NCBI GenBank assembly: GCA_002315885.1
Contig: DCIO01000123.1
Span: forward strand, 1-8,558
Direction of reading: 5' to 3'
Origin: Lentisphaeria bacterium UBA1724
GTDB lineage: Bacteria > Verrucomicrobiota > Lentisphaeria > Oligosphaerales > Oligosphaeraceae
Length of the DNA stretch: 8,558 nt
A program made the position numbers and the translations under genes. The notes under the pieces are model-generated. The model was given only the letters and a program-made list of their open reading frames with translations. It did no database searches and had not been told where the DNA came from. This document shows, piece after piece, positions 1 to 7,062 of this stretch. Each line of letters opens with the position of its first letter. The stretch's first letter is position 1.

Positions 1-33
1 CCTTGTGCTTTCTTCTCGGCCGTTAGTGTGGGA
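1..33. repeat. Direct repeat, copy 1 (may continue past the window edge)
   Basis: Positions 9-31 match 116-138 with 2 mismatches in 23. The match extends more loosely over 1-33 against 108-140 with 7 mismatches in 33. The shared core is CCGTTAGTGTGG. The copies are 107 bp apart and bracket the double hairpin at 57-92. Confidence 0.6.
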
Positions 34-56
34 GGGAGGGTATACGGCGGACGCCT

Positions 57-92
57 GGAAGCTTGCGCTTCCCTCGAAGCTCTCGCTTCGAG
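57..92 (-). other. Two abutting hairpins with GNRA tetraloops
   Basis: Read on the minus strand, CTCGAAGC, loop GAGA, GCTTCGAG (8-bp perfect stem, 92-73) is followed without a gap by GGAAGC, loop GCAA, GCTTCC (6-bp perfect stem, 72-57). Both loops fit GNRA only on this strand, which suggests a folded RNA transcribed leftward, either the 3' region of the large gene's mRNA or a small RNA. No T-run follows, so it is not a standard terminator. Confidence 0.55.
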
Positions 93-107
93 CACACAAC
101 TGCTTTA

Positions 108-140
108 CCTCGCTGTTTCTTTTCGACCGTTAGTGTGGAA
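108..140. repeat. Direct repeat, copy 2
   Basis: This is the partner of the copy at 1-33, with core TTTCTTTTCGACCGTTAGTGTGG at 116-138. It runs into the short palindrome TGTGGAATCCACA (134-146). The surrounding 259 bp after the large gene shows no convincing gene: a 65-codon minus-strand frame from a TTG at 220 is highly basic, crosses the hairpins and ends inside copy 1. Confidence 0.6.
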
Positions 141-259
141 TCCACATTCGCGACGGTGAACGCATTACGGTCAGTTTGGCGGTGCCTGGCAATGAGCAGT
201 TCCCTTCGTTTGCTATACAACCATTTCCTTTTTTACAAATCGTCGATGGGACGAATATC

Positions 260-3200
260 CTAGAATGCGATGGGGATGGTGATGAGTTCTCCCTGGGGGA
301 CCTTGATGCCTTCGCCGAATTTCCAATGCTCGGGTTGTGAGAAGACTGCGGTATTTTTGCGGGAGGTGACGACGCGGCCGTCTTTCAGAGTGACTTCCAG
401 GTAGAAGCCCGTGACTTTGAAGCAATCCTCATCGGGATTTTCCAGAGTCAGGATGTTGTATTTCCTGAGGCTCTTGAGTGCGTTCTGCGGGAGTTCCACT
501 GGTGTGTTATCTGACCAGGCATTGTTATCTTCGTTCCCGAAAGCGCATTTAAGCACACCGATTTCCGCGTCGTTGATTTTGGCGTAGGTGGGGTATTTTT
601 CGGGTGTGCTATTGAGTCCCTGTGCCTGGTAGATGAGCCGTGCGCTTCTGGCGTTTGCCAACTCCTCCTCGGTGGGGAGGGCTGCGTTGTCATCTGGTTT
701 GGACATCTGGAAGATTTCGTGATTAGGCGCGAAGGTGGTGTGGATGCGTTCCTGGTCACGGATGATTTCCATATCTCCCCAGCATCCCCAGTCGCCCTCG
801 GAATTCTTGTTGGGGCCGCTGTCGGTGATGAGCCGCAGGGTGACATCCTGACCGCGCCATGGTGTTAGATCTGCGGAAATCGGATACCAGTTGTGGTCGG
901 GAACCAGCACTTCGGCAACAATTTTCTCTTTGCCGTCCTTCGGGGTGACGCCCAGCCAGTATCGCAGGCCATCGCCGGGGTAGGAGGAGTCCTTCTTGCC
1001 CACATAGCCCTGGAAGCGCAGTCCGTCCACGTCGGGCAGGGTGACCTTGTGAATGGTGTATGTGATGCCCAGCACGCCATCTCTCCATGGGGGATGCATG
1101 AAGATGCCGTGGCGTTTTACGCCGCCGCTGTAGACGTCCTCTTTCATGACGCTGGCGCCCAGACTGAAGGGTGATGCCTCGGTCTTGGTGTTCAAGATGT
1201 CGGAGCCCTTGGCAAAATTCCTATCGAAGCCATCGAAGACCACGTCTTTGCCGAAGGAACGAGTGATACCGCCATACCAGGAGATGGCCTGGCTGTCGTT
1301 GGCAAATTCGAAAGCGACGGGGAAGGTCCCTTCGGCCATCTCTGCGGGGATGGAGTAAGCGACGGTGGCTTGTCCGAAAGACCCCAGTGAAATCTTCTGC
1401 GTATTCGCGTCAAAACTGCTGGATACGGTGAGTTCCACGGGGGTCTCGCCGGGGTTCTTGAGGAGGCAAAGCAGGCTCTCTTCGTCCTGGGAGATGGAGA
1501 CCTGGTAATCCAGGAGTCGGCGGATGACGAAGCAGATATCCTGTCCATCAACGTTTACCCAGATGCGCTCTCCCACGTCGCCGTGGATGATGGTCTCGTA
1601 GTCGGGGGCATTGGGACGATGGATGGCGACCCAGGTGTCGGAGACTACGTCGTAATCTTGGCAGGTGAGGGCGGTCTCGGGCGTCTCCGCCGTGGCATCC
1701 ACCTTGTAGCTGAATGCGCCTTCCACGGGCATCACATAGAGCATGCCGCGGTAGCGGACGGTCCTGGCGGGACCCAGGTCGTTGCCGTCGTAGTCGAATG
1801 CGTGTGCATCGCCGCCAGGGATTGCGAAGCCCACCTGCGCGCCTTCGTATGGGATGATTTCCCAGTGTGTATCGTCGTCTTTTCGGCAGACTGCGCAGCC
1901 CACGCCATCGGCTTTGGGCATGACATGATGGAGTCTGTCCCGTCCGTCGAAATAGATGTATTCGGGGGATTCCACATAGTCCACGCGCTGGCCGTTGTGA
2001 TCTCCGCTGAAGACATAGACTTCGCCGTCATCCGTCCAGCACAGGAAGGAATTTGGGATGAGTGTGAGGTTCTTTCCTGCGTGGTTTGCAGTGAAATTCC
2101 TGGTGGGGTTTCCATTGATGAGGAGGTGTGTGCCGTCTTCGTAGTCGATGGCCAGGTGGTTTTCCTTGTAGGCGCCATTGATCAGCGCCTGTGAGGTGGG
2201 GTAGAGTTGTCCCTGTTCGTCGCCGTAGAGGATATTTTGGACTTTGCTCTGGGTGTATCGGGACTGTATCTGTTGCATGATGTGATATGAGCGCAGGGCG
2301 CCGCGGATGCCGTCCTCCATCACCAGGAAGCCCGTGTGACCGAATGCCAGGGTGGCTGCCAGGAAGCGGTCGATGGTCTTTTCACGCATCTCCTTGGTCT
2401 GGGACCATTCGTGCCCGCCATTGACTTCCTCGCCATAGAACATGGAGACATTGCCGATGCCGAAATCGCACTCCTTCTCGTTGATGCGACGCAGTGCGAA
2501 ATCCACCAGCCATGGCCGGGAGTAGATGCGGTAGGTGCGGTCCTGGCCGTAGTTGCCGTCAGTCAATCCGGCGTAATAGCAGAAGTGTGGTCCTTCGGAG
2601 TAGACGGGGCCATCCCAGGCGGCCTTCTGCAGGAGCATAATTTCGCCGTATGCGTAGAAGACCTGGTTGAAAGTGCCTGCGCCGGGGGTGCGTGGATCGA
2701 AGTCGGTGCGGTCCCAGGGCACGCAGGAGGTATGCACATCGCAATACGCGGTGCTGAAGTGGAATTGCGCTTCGTTGATGGGCGCCTGGATTTTGCAGAA
2801 TTCCACGCCGCGGAGTGCCTTGGGGGCGTAGCAGCGACGCCAGGCGTGCATGAGCTGATTGCTGGATTCGCGTATCACCATATCCGTGTCCCAGAACTCA
2901 TTGACGGGCGCGAAATCGGTGAAGTTGTTGTAGGGGCCGTAGACGAAGCCCAGGGTGTTCTGCATATAGTCGGAGTAGTCCTGCCAGCCTTCCACGCCGC
3001 CTTTGCCAGGTGCGGGTCGTGTGCGGAAGGTGAAGCTCTCTTCACAGTCGCGCCAGCCGGTCTCGTGGTCGGTAATGAGGCATTTCCGCATGCCGTAGCG
3101 CCAGACTTTGCGCCAATAGGCCTTGTCGGCATCCCGGTTCTGGGCGCCGTGGGCACGCCAGATGACCGTGCCGGTGACGTGCTTCCAGGGAGAGGTGGGA

Positions 3201-4633
3201 TTGGGGATGACGGGCAGGTGCTCTTCGTATTTGGGGGAGATGGTCACGAAGAAGCGCTCATAGACGTCGTTGCGTGTGCCGTCGGTCTTGGGGATGTATG
3301 TCGCCTGACCATTGACCTGTGCGTGAGTATCGTAGGGGAATTCGCCACCGATGAGCTTGCTGGCGTTGGAGAGATACCAGTCCGTCTGACCGCTGACGAA
3401 GAATTTTTGGTCGCCAGTCTGGATCAACGCCACCGCAGGACGGCCATTGCTGTATGCGTAGTCGTAGAAAGGCGTCTGGAATACATCCAGCACTTTCTCC
3501 GCCTTGATTTCGCCGTATGTCACGCAGTTGATGACATTCTGGACATTGGAGGCCGTGGTATCCAGGACCAGAGTCTTGCCCTTCAGACAGAAGGCGTAGG
3601 TGACTTCGTAGGAGGAACCACCCTGGATGAATTTCCACACCGCACGGACTTTCCCATCAGCGTCCATCTTGCAGGAGAGGAGCTTCGGCACGATTTTGGC
3701 GGGATTGGTGGGCTTTGCGCCGCCGTTGTTGAGGGGCTGGAATTCCGGTGCGCCATTCCAGGAGACGGTAAAGTCGTCCCACATTCCGGTTTTTGGGGAA
3801 TAGGTGACTTTCAGGGTTCCGTCTTCGCCCTGGTAGGTAAATACGAATGCGTTGTCCTCCTGTGTGAAATCCACGCTGGAGTTTGGTGCGGCGCTATCTG
3901 GGAGGATGGTATCCAGTCGATTGGGGAAGGGCAGGACTTCCGTGCCGGTATTTGCGCCGGGGTCCTGTCCTGGGAAGAGTGGTATGCCGCGTTGTGGGCG
4001 TTCCTCGAAGGTCAGGGGCTTGTATTCTTCGGTGTAGAGGCACAGGCTATCCAGATAGATGGTGCGGTTCGCCATGATGTTTGAGGGTTTGATGGAGAAA
4101 CCGATGACCACGGTGCCAGGCTGATTCAGACGTGCTTTCTCTTCTTGGCTCAACTGGTGGTGGCACATGTACCACTGGTGCCAATCCAGACGATACAGAG
4201 GCATGTGGTGAGTTCTCCCATCGGGAGTGCGGAAGACCACGTGCAGAATTGCGGCACCCGCCTTCTTGTCCTCGTAGATGGCATGGGAGTCGCCATAGCA
4301 CCACAGGGTGATTGTGTCGAACCCCTCGGCGGGGACAGGAATTGGCTTCTCCGCCAGAATCTGGTGGGTCTGACCACCACTGACGGTGTTGTGATATGTG
4401 ACCTTCAGAACATAGTCCCCAAATAACTGCTGCTCGCGGCTGCGCTGGACTTCCGTTACACCGCCCTCGCAGAACCCCGTCCAATTCTCGGGTTTCTCAA
4501 AATCCACGATGGCGGGATGGGCGTCCTCGTAGCGGTTCGCCCAGTCCATCTCGTAGGGCCGTACGCCGATGACTTCTGCAAAAACACAGCCCGCGAACAA
4601 TAATACGCAAGAGATGGCAAGGAGTTTCTTCAT
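260..4633 (-). CDS. Large secreted multidomain protein, probable glycoside hydrolase
   Basis: A 1457-residue protein with an N-terminal export signal: KK at 2-3, a hydrophobic core at 4-15, and a likely signal peptidase I site after VFA (17-19). C16 follows FAG, so a relaxed lipobox is an alternative. Domains are inferred by reading. Residues 38-203 look like a beta-sandwich carbohydrate-binding module ending in IYLDSLCLY. Residues 240-470 form a second beta-rich domain. Residues 484-800 look like a TIM-barrel catalytic region. Beta-rich segments follow at 805-980 and 1000-1120. Residues 1130-1292 resemble an NPCBM-type jelly roll, with FQGYVGKKD and DLTPWRGQDVTLRL. A last beta-rich domain ends the chain. 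Candidate acidic catalytic residues are D632 in TAYCDVHTS and E680 in GPVYSEG, an arrangement reminiscent of GH101/DUF5696-like enzymes. The probable role is cleavage of an external glycan; the substrate cannot be told. The ATG at 4633 is chosen because the signal peptide follows at once, although no Shine-Dalgarno is visible. The frame is intact and ends in TAG. A non-catalytic binding protein cannot be excluded. Confidence 0.6.
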   Translation of the reverse strand: MKKLLAISCVLLFAGCVFAEVIGVRPYEMDWANRYEDAHPAIVDFEKPENWTGFCEGGVTEVQRSREQQLFGDYVLKVTYHNTVSGGQTHQILAEKPIPVPAEGFDTITLWCYGDSHAIYEDKKAGAAILHVVFRTPDGRTHHMPLYRLDWHQWYMCHHQLSQEEKARLNQPGTVVIGFSIKPSNIMANRTIYLDSLCLYTEEYKPLTFEERPQRGIPLFPGQDPGANTGTEVLPFPNRLDTILPDSAAPNSSVDFTQEDNAFVFTYQGEDGTLKVTYSPKTGMWDDFTVSWNGAPEFQPLNNGGAKPTNPAKIVPKLLSCKMDADGKVRAVWKFIQGGSSYEVTYAFCLKGKTLVLDTTASNVQNVINCVTYGEIKAEKVLDVFQTPFYDYAYSNGRPAVALIQTGDQKFFVSGQTDWYLSNASKLIGGEFPYDTHAQVNGQATYIPKTDGTRNDVYERFFVTISPKYEEHLPVIPNPTSPWKHVTGTVIWRAHGAQNRDADKAYWRKVWRYGMRKCLITDHETGWRDCEESFTFRTRPAPGKGGVEGWQDYSDYMQNTLGFVYGPYNNFTDFAPVNEFWDTDMVIRESSNQLMHAWRRCYAPKALRGVEFCKIQAPINEAQFHFSTAYCDVHTSCVPWDRTDFDPRTPGAGTFNQVFYAYGEIMLLQKAAWDGPVYSEGPHFCYYAGLTDGNYGQDRTYRIYSRPWLVDFALRRINEKECDFGIGNVSMFYGEEVNGGHEWSQTKEMREKTIDRFLAATLAFGHTGFLVMEDGIRGALRSYHIMQQIQSRYTQSKVQNILYGDEQGQLYPTSQALINGAYKENHLAIDYEDGTHLLINGNPTRNFTANHAGKNLTLIPNSFLCWTDDGEVYVFSGDHNGQRVDYVESPEYIYFDGRDRLHHVMPKADGVGCAVCRKDDDTHWEIIPYEGAQVGFAIPGGDAHAFDYDGNDLGPARTVRYRGMLYVMPVEGAFSYKVDATAETPETALTCQDYDVVSDTWVAIHRPNAPDYETIIHGDVGERIWVNVDGQDICFVIRRLLDYQVSISQDEESLLCLLKNPGETPVELTVSSSFDANTQKISLGSFGQATVAYSIPAEMAEGTFPVAFEFANDSQAISWYGGITRSFGKDVVFDGFDRNFAKGSDILNTKTEASPFSLGASVMKEDVYSGGVKRHGIFMHPPWRDGVLGITYTIHKVTLPDVDGLRFQGYVGKKDSSYPGDGLRYWLGVTPKDGKEKIVAEVLVPDHNWYPISADLTPWRGQDVTLRLITDSGPNKNSEGDWGCWGDMEIIRDQERIHTTFAPNHEIFQMSKPDDNAALPTEEELANARSARLIYQAQGLNSTPEKYPTYAKINDAEIGVLKCAFGNEDNNAWSDNTPVELPQNALKSLRKYNILTLENPDEDCFKVTGFYLEVTLKDGRVVTSRKNTAVFSQPEHWKFGEGIKVPQGELITIPIAF

Positions 4634-4656
4634 GTCAATGGAGATTTAAGCAGAAA

Positions 4657-4684
4657 GTGGATGGGGAATTCCTTCCTCATCCAC
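4657..4684 (-). terminator. Hairpin between dapB and the large exported protein
   Basis: On the minus strand GTGGATG pairs with CATCCAC. After one A-C mismatch, GGAA pairs with TTCC around a GGAA (GNRA-type) loop. TTTCT follows immediately. It could be a weak intrinsic terminator of the peptidase-dapB transcript. Because it ends only 23 nt before the ATG at 4633, it could also be an attenuator or protective 5' hairpin for the large gene. No separate promoter is recognisable in the 89-bp spacer. Confidence 0.5.
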
Positions 4685-4687
4685 CTT

Positions 4688-4721
4688 CATTGAGCATTAA
4701 GCATTAAGCATTAAGCATTGA
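4688..4721. repeat. Perfect 7-bp tandem repeat after dapB
   Basis: On the plus strand three exact GCATTAA units (4694-4714) are flanked by the variants CATTGA (4688-4693) and GCATTGA (4715-4721), nearly five units in all. The block begins one base beyond the dapB stop codon. It shares its period, and an AATGC core on one strand, with the heptamers before the peptidase gene. Confidence 0.8.
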
Positions 4722-4722
4722 A

Positions 4723-5526
4723 TTAGATTCCCAGCACCTGTCGCATGTCGTATTTACCGGGTTGTGCGGTAGCCAGGAATTTCACGGCTCGGACTGCGCC
4801 CTTAGCGAAGGTCTGTCTGCTGGAGGCCTTGTGTGTGAGTTCCACGCGTTCGCCGTTGGTGGCGAAAATTACCGTATGGTCGCCCACTACATCGCCGCCA
4901 CGGAGTGCGTGCATGCCGATTTCGTTCTTGGTGCGTGCGCCCACCAGGCCCTTGCGACCGTGGCGGGTGTCATTTTCGTAGGAAAGCCCCCGGGCTTTCG
5001 CCAGGATCTGACCCAGCTTTTCGGCGGTGCCGGAGGGTGCGTCCTTCTTCTGGTTGTGGTGCATTTCCACCACCTCAATGTCGTATGCCTCCCCCAGCAA
5101 CGGCGCCACCTTCTCGCACAACGCGAAGAGCAGATTCACGCCGACAGACATATTCGGGGACTGGACAATCCGGGCGCCTTTGGTGGCCAGGCCTTCCAGC
5201 ATGGCCAGGTCTTCCTCGGAAAGTCCCGTGGAGCCAATCACCATGGCGACGCCCTTCTCGGCAATCTTCGGCGCGATGACACGGGTGACCGCGGCGGCGG
5301 TGAAGTCGATGACGCAATCCGCGTCCTTCAGGGCTTCCTCAAAATCCGCGGTGATTTTCACTCCGCAGGCATCCAGACCCGCCAGTTGTGCGGCATCGGC
5401 GCCCAGGAAGGGGCACTGCGGGGCCTCCAGGGCTCCCGTGAGCTGCAGGCCCTCTGTGGCCAGCACTTCGGCAACTAGCATTCTTCCCATGCGCCCTGCG
5501 GCGCCATTGACGACGGTCTTGATCAT
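4723..5526 (-). CDS. dapB: 4-hydroxy-tetrahydrodipicolinate reductase
   Basis: DapB reduces 4-hydroxy-tetrahydrodipicolinate to tetrahydrodipicolinate with NAD(P)H in the cytoplasm, a step on the way to meso-diaminopimelate and lysine. The protein has 267 residues, normal for the family. The N-terminal Rossmann nucleotide-binding motif is NGAAGRMGR (7-15), followed by DFT at 74-76, GSTG at 98-101 and NMSVGVN at 125-131. The substrate-binding signature EMHHNQKKDAPSGTA spans 154-168. By family comparison H156 is the proton donor and K160 the partner lysine. RGGDVVGDHTVIF (209-221) is the conserved C-terminal block. The frame stays open upstream to 5742, but that stretch overlaps the peptidase gene and does not resemble DapB. 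The ATG at 5526 is chosen because it has a GGAGGAG site 10 nt upstream and starts the conserved MIKTVVNG. It lies 4 bp after the peptidase stop, so translational coupling is likely. No key residue is missing. Confidence 0.97.
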   Translation of the reverse strand: MIKTVVNGAAGRMGRMLVAEVLATEGLQLTGALEAPQCPFLGADAAQLAGLDACGVKITADFEEALKDADCVIDFTAAAVTRVIAPKIAEKGVAMVIGSTGLSEEDLAMLEGLATKGARIVQSPNMSVGVNLLFALCEKVAPLLGEAYDIEVVEMHHNQKKDAPSGTAEKLGQILAKARGLSYENDTRHGRKGLVGARTKNEIGMHALRGGDVVGDHTVIFATNGERVELTHKASSRQTFAKGAVRAVKFLATAQPGKYDMRQVLGI

Positions 5527-5530
5527 GATG

Positions 5531-6946
5531 TTACTTCTCCTCCTGGGAGGGCTGGGGTTCTTCGGTGGATTCGTTTTCCGCGGGTTGGGCCTCGTCGGGC
5601 TTCTTTTCGCCATCGGCCATATCGCCATAGATGTCGTATTCGTACATGCGGTATCTGCGATTCTCGTCTCGCTGCCACTGGGGCAGGACATCGTCATAAT
5701 CCCCTTCGGGCTTGCCTTCATAGACGGTCCATTCAGCGCCATCCGCGAAAAATTTCAGTGCAGTCTTGATATTGGGGTCCACCTGGTCGGATTCCTGGTT
5801 CGACTTGGCTTCAAAGATTGCCTTGATGTCCTTGCGGGTGAGCTTGTCTTCGATGTCGGGACGAATTCCCAGGCCCTGAATCGGCGTGCGGAGTTTGGTG
5901 TAATATTTCGCCACGGTGAATTTGACCGCGTTGCCGCCAGGCAGGTCCTTGATGTCCTGGACTAGCGCCTTGCCGAAAGTCCGTTCTCCGATGAATGCGG
6001 CGCGGTGGTAATCCCGCAGGCAGCTGATGGTGATTTCCGCGGCGGATGCGGTGCCTCGGTTGCCCAGGACCACGATGGGAATATCGGCGGGGAAGCGATA
6101 TCCCGTAGCATGTGTGGTGTATTCGTGATTCATCTGGGGGGTGCGGCCCTCCAGGGTAGCCACCAGGGAATTGGGGGGCAGCAGGTAGCTGAGGATATCC
6201 ACGCTGGAATCCACCTGTCCGCCTGGATTGTCCCGCAAGTCGATGATGAGGGAGTCAATGCCCTGGACTTCCAGGGATTTCACGGCCTCCTCGAATTGCT
6301 TTGCGGTGGGCTCCAGGAAGGTCTCGATGCGCACATAGCCGGTCTTGGTCCCCTCGATGATGTGCTCTCCAGAGACACTGAGGTTCTCAATCATCGCGCG
6401 GATAATCTCAATCTTGATGGGCTCGGGTTCCTCGGAACGACGAACGGTGATGGTGACCTTCGTGCCAGGCTCGCCACGCAGGAGCTTCACCACGTTCTCC
6501 ATCTTCATGGAGGTGGTGTCCGTGTCATCTACGGCGATAATTTGGTCGCCTGCCAGGACACCAGCCGCTGCGGCGGGGGTGTTCTTGAGGGCGGAACTGA
6601 CGGTGACCAGGCCGTCCTGCATGTGTATTTGGACGCCTATACCGCCGAAGGTGTCGTGGGATTCACGCTGGAAATCCTGAAATTCCTTCGTATTCATGAA
6701 TTCGCTGAAGGGATCCAGCGAAAAGACCATGCCCTTGATGGCATTGTCAAAGAGTTCGTCAATGTTGATATCTTTTTCATCGACATAATTCGCCCGCACC
6801 TGCTGGAAGACATCCATCAGCAACTGGAGTTTCTCCATGGTGACTTCGGTGTCTTTCGGCGTTTCACGGCTGTAGAGCCTGTAGCCAAAAAAAGCATTGC
6901 CGATAAGCAATGCCGATAATAACACATAGATGAGGTTCTTCATCAT
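5531..6946 (-). CDS. S41 family C-terminal processing peptidase with PDZ domain
   Basis: A serine protease of the CtpA/Prc type, 471 residues, expected in the periplasm and tethered to the inner membrane, where such enzymes trim or degrade protein C-termini. A hydrophobic segment at 5-21 (LIYVLLSALLIGNAFFG) is a signal anchor or uncleaved signal. A helical region at 35-97 precedes a PDZ domain (about 98-184), which begins with the typical GGIGVQI and includes AGVLAGDQIIAVDD. The S41 core has LRDNPGG (237-243), GTASAAE with candidate nucleophile S301, and TFGKALVQ with general base K326 and Q330. The final 30 residues are acidic and proline-rich, probably disordered. Two ATGs lie in tandem (6946 and 6943) and either could start the protein. 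Neither has a Shine-Dalgarno, and a degenerate 7-bp repeat abuts them. The open frame runs up to 7075, but that part is repeat-derived and not protein-like. The gene ends 4 bp before dapB, whose ribosome site lies in its last codons. The exact Ctp subtype is not resolved. Confidence 0.93.
   Translation of the reverse strand: MMKNLIYVLLSALLIGNAFFGYRLYSRETPKDTEVTMEKLQLLMDVFQQVRANYVDEKDINIDELFDNAIKGMVFSLDPFSEFMNTKEFQDFQRESHDTFGGIGVQIHMQDGLVTVSSALKNTPAAAAGVLAGDQIIAVDDTDTTSMKMENVVKLLRGEPGTKVTITVRRSEEPEPIKIEIIRAMIENLSVSGEHIIEGTKTGYVRIETFLEPTAKQFEEAVKSLEVQGIDSLIIDLRDNPGGQVDSSVDILSYLLPPNSLVATLEGRTPQMNHEYTTHATGYRFPADIPIVVLGNRGTASAAEITISCLRDYHRAAFIGERTFGKALVQDIKDLPGGNAVKFTVAKYYTKLRTPIQGLGIRPDIEDKLTRKDIKAIFEAKSNQESDQVDPNIKTALKFFADGAEWTVYEGKPEGDYDDVLPQWQRDENRRYRMYEYDIYGDMADGEKKPDEAQPAENESTEEPQPSQEEK
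5537..5543 (-). promoter_or_regulatory. Ribosome binding site of dapB inside the peptidase gene
   Basis: On the minus strand GGAGGAG, formed by the last Gln-Glu-Glu codons of the peptidase gene, lies 10 nt before the dapB ATG at 5526. It is the clearest Shine-Dalgarno in the window, decides the dapB start and implies coupling with the upstream gene. Confidence 0.8.
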
Positions 6947-6949
6947 TAA

Positions 6950-6984
6950 TTCGGAATGCTGAATTCGAAATGCGGAATGAATTA
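6950..6984. repeat. Degenerate 7-bp tandem repeat abutting the peptidase start
   Basis: The plus strand divides into successive 7-mers: TTCGGAA, TGCTGAA, TTCGAAA, TGCGGAA, TGAATTA, with consensus about T(T/G)C(G/T)GAA. The block ends 3 bp before the ATG at 6946, occupying the place where a Shine-Dalgarno would be. A single further unit is in the hairpin loop at 7019-7025. Reading it as protein gives an artefactual N-terminal extension of the peptidase. Confidence 0.6.
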
Positions 6985-7005
6985 GGATGGGGAGAAAGGA
7001 TTCTC

Positions 7006-7041
7006 CGCCCCTTCTCAATTCGGAATGATTAAGAAGGGGCG
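7006..7041 (-). repeat. Second inverted repeat in the glyS-peptidase spacer
   Basis: A perfect 10-bp stem pairs CGCCCCTTCT (7006-7015) with AGAAGGGGCG (7032-7041). The 16-nt loop contains TTCGGAA, the same unit as the degenerate heptamers at 6950-6984. The right arm can instead pair with TTCGCC at 7050-7055 through GGCGAA at 7038-7043, giving mutually exclusive hairpins. The imperfect direct repeat GGATTCTCCGCC (6998-7009) and GGATTCGCCGCG (7047-7058) brackets it. This is probably a mosaic intergenic repeat. Confidence 0.55.
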
Positions 7042-7062
7042 AAGGGGGATTCGCCGCGAGTC

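Noticed and set aside
1..140. CRISPR array from the two spaced repeats
   Set aside because: There are only two imperfect copies, the intervening stretch is too long and itself palindromic, and no cas genes are present.
23..220. 65-codon minus-strand frame after the large gene, from a TTG with AAGGAA upstream
   Set aside because: The product is very basic with no motif, crosses both hairpins and ends inside the direct repeat. A small gene cannot be excluded but is not supported.
240..254. Terminator for the large gene formed by TCGTC and GACGA
   Set aside because: The stem is only 5 bp and is followed by TTTG, too weak to call.
2336..4084. 582-codon plus-strand open frame opposite the large exported protein
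   Set aside because: It is fully antisense to a protein with a signal peptide and coherent domains. Its composition (rich in Ala, Val, Gly, Glu and Ile) is a shadow of the real codon pattern, and it has no recognisable motif.
4646..4690. 14-codon mini-ORF in the leader of the large gene, considered as a leader peptide
   Set aside because: It has no ribosome site and no run of regulatory codons, and it coincides with the hairpin, so chance is likely.
5527..5742. 72-residue N-terminal extension of DapB in the same frame
   Set aside because: It overlaps the peptidase gene out of frame, is not DapB-like, and the conserved MIKTVVNGAAGRMG start has a proper ribosome site.
5027..5965. 312-codon plus-strand open frame across dapB and the peptidase gene
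   Set aside because: It runs antisense through two genes with intact catalytic motifs and resembles no family.
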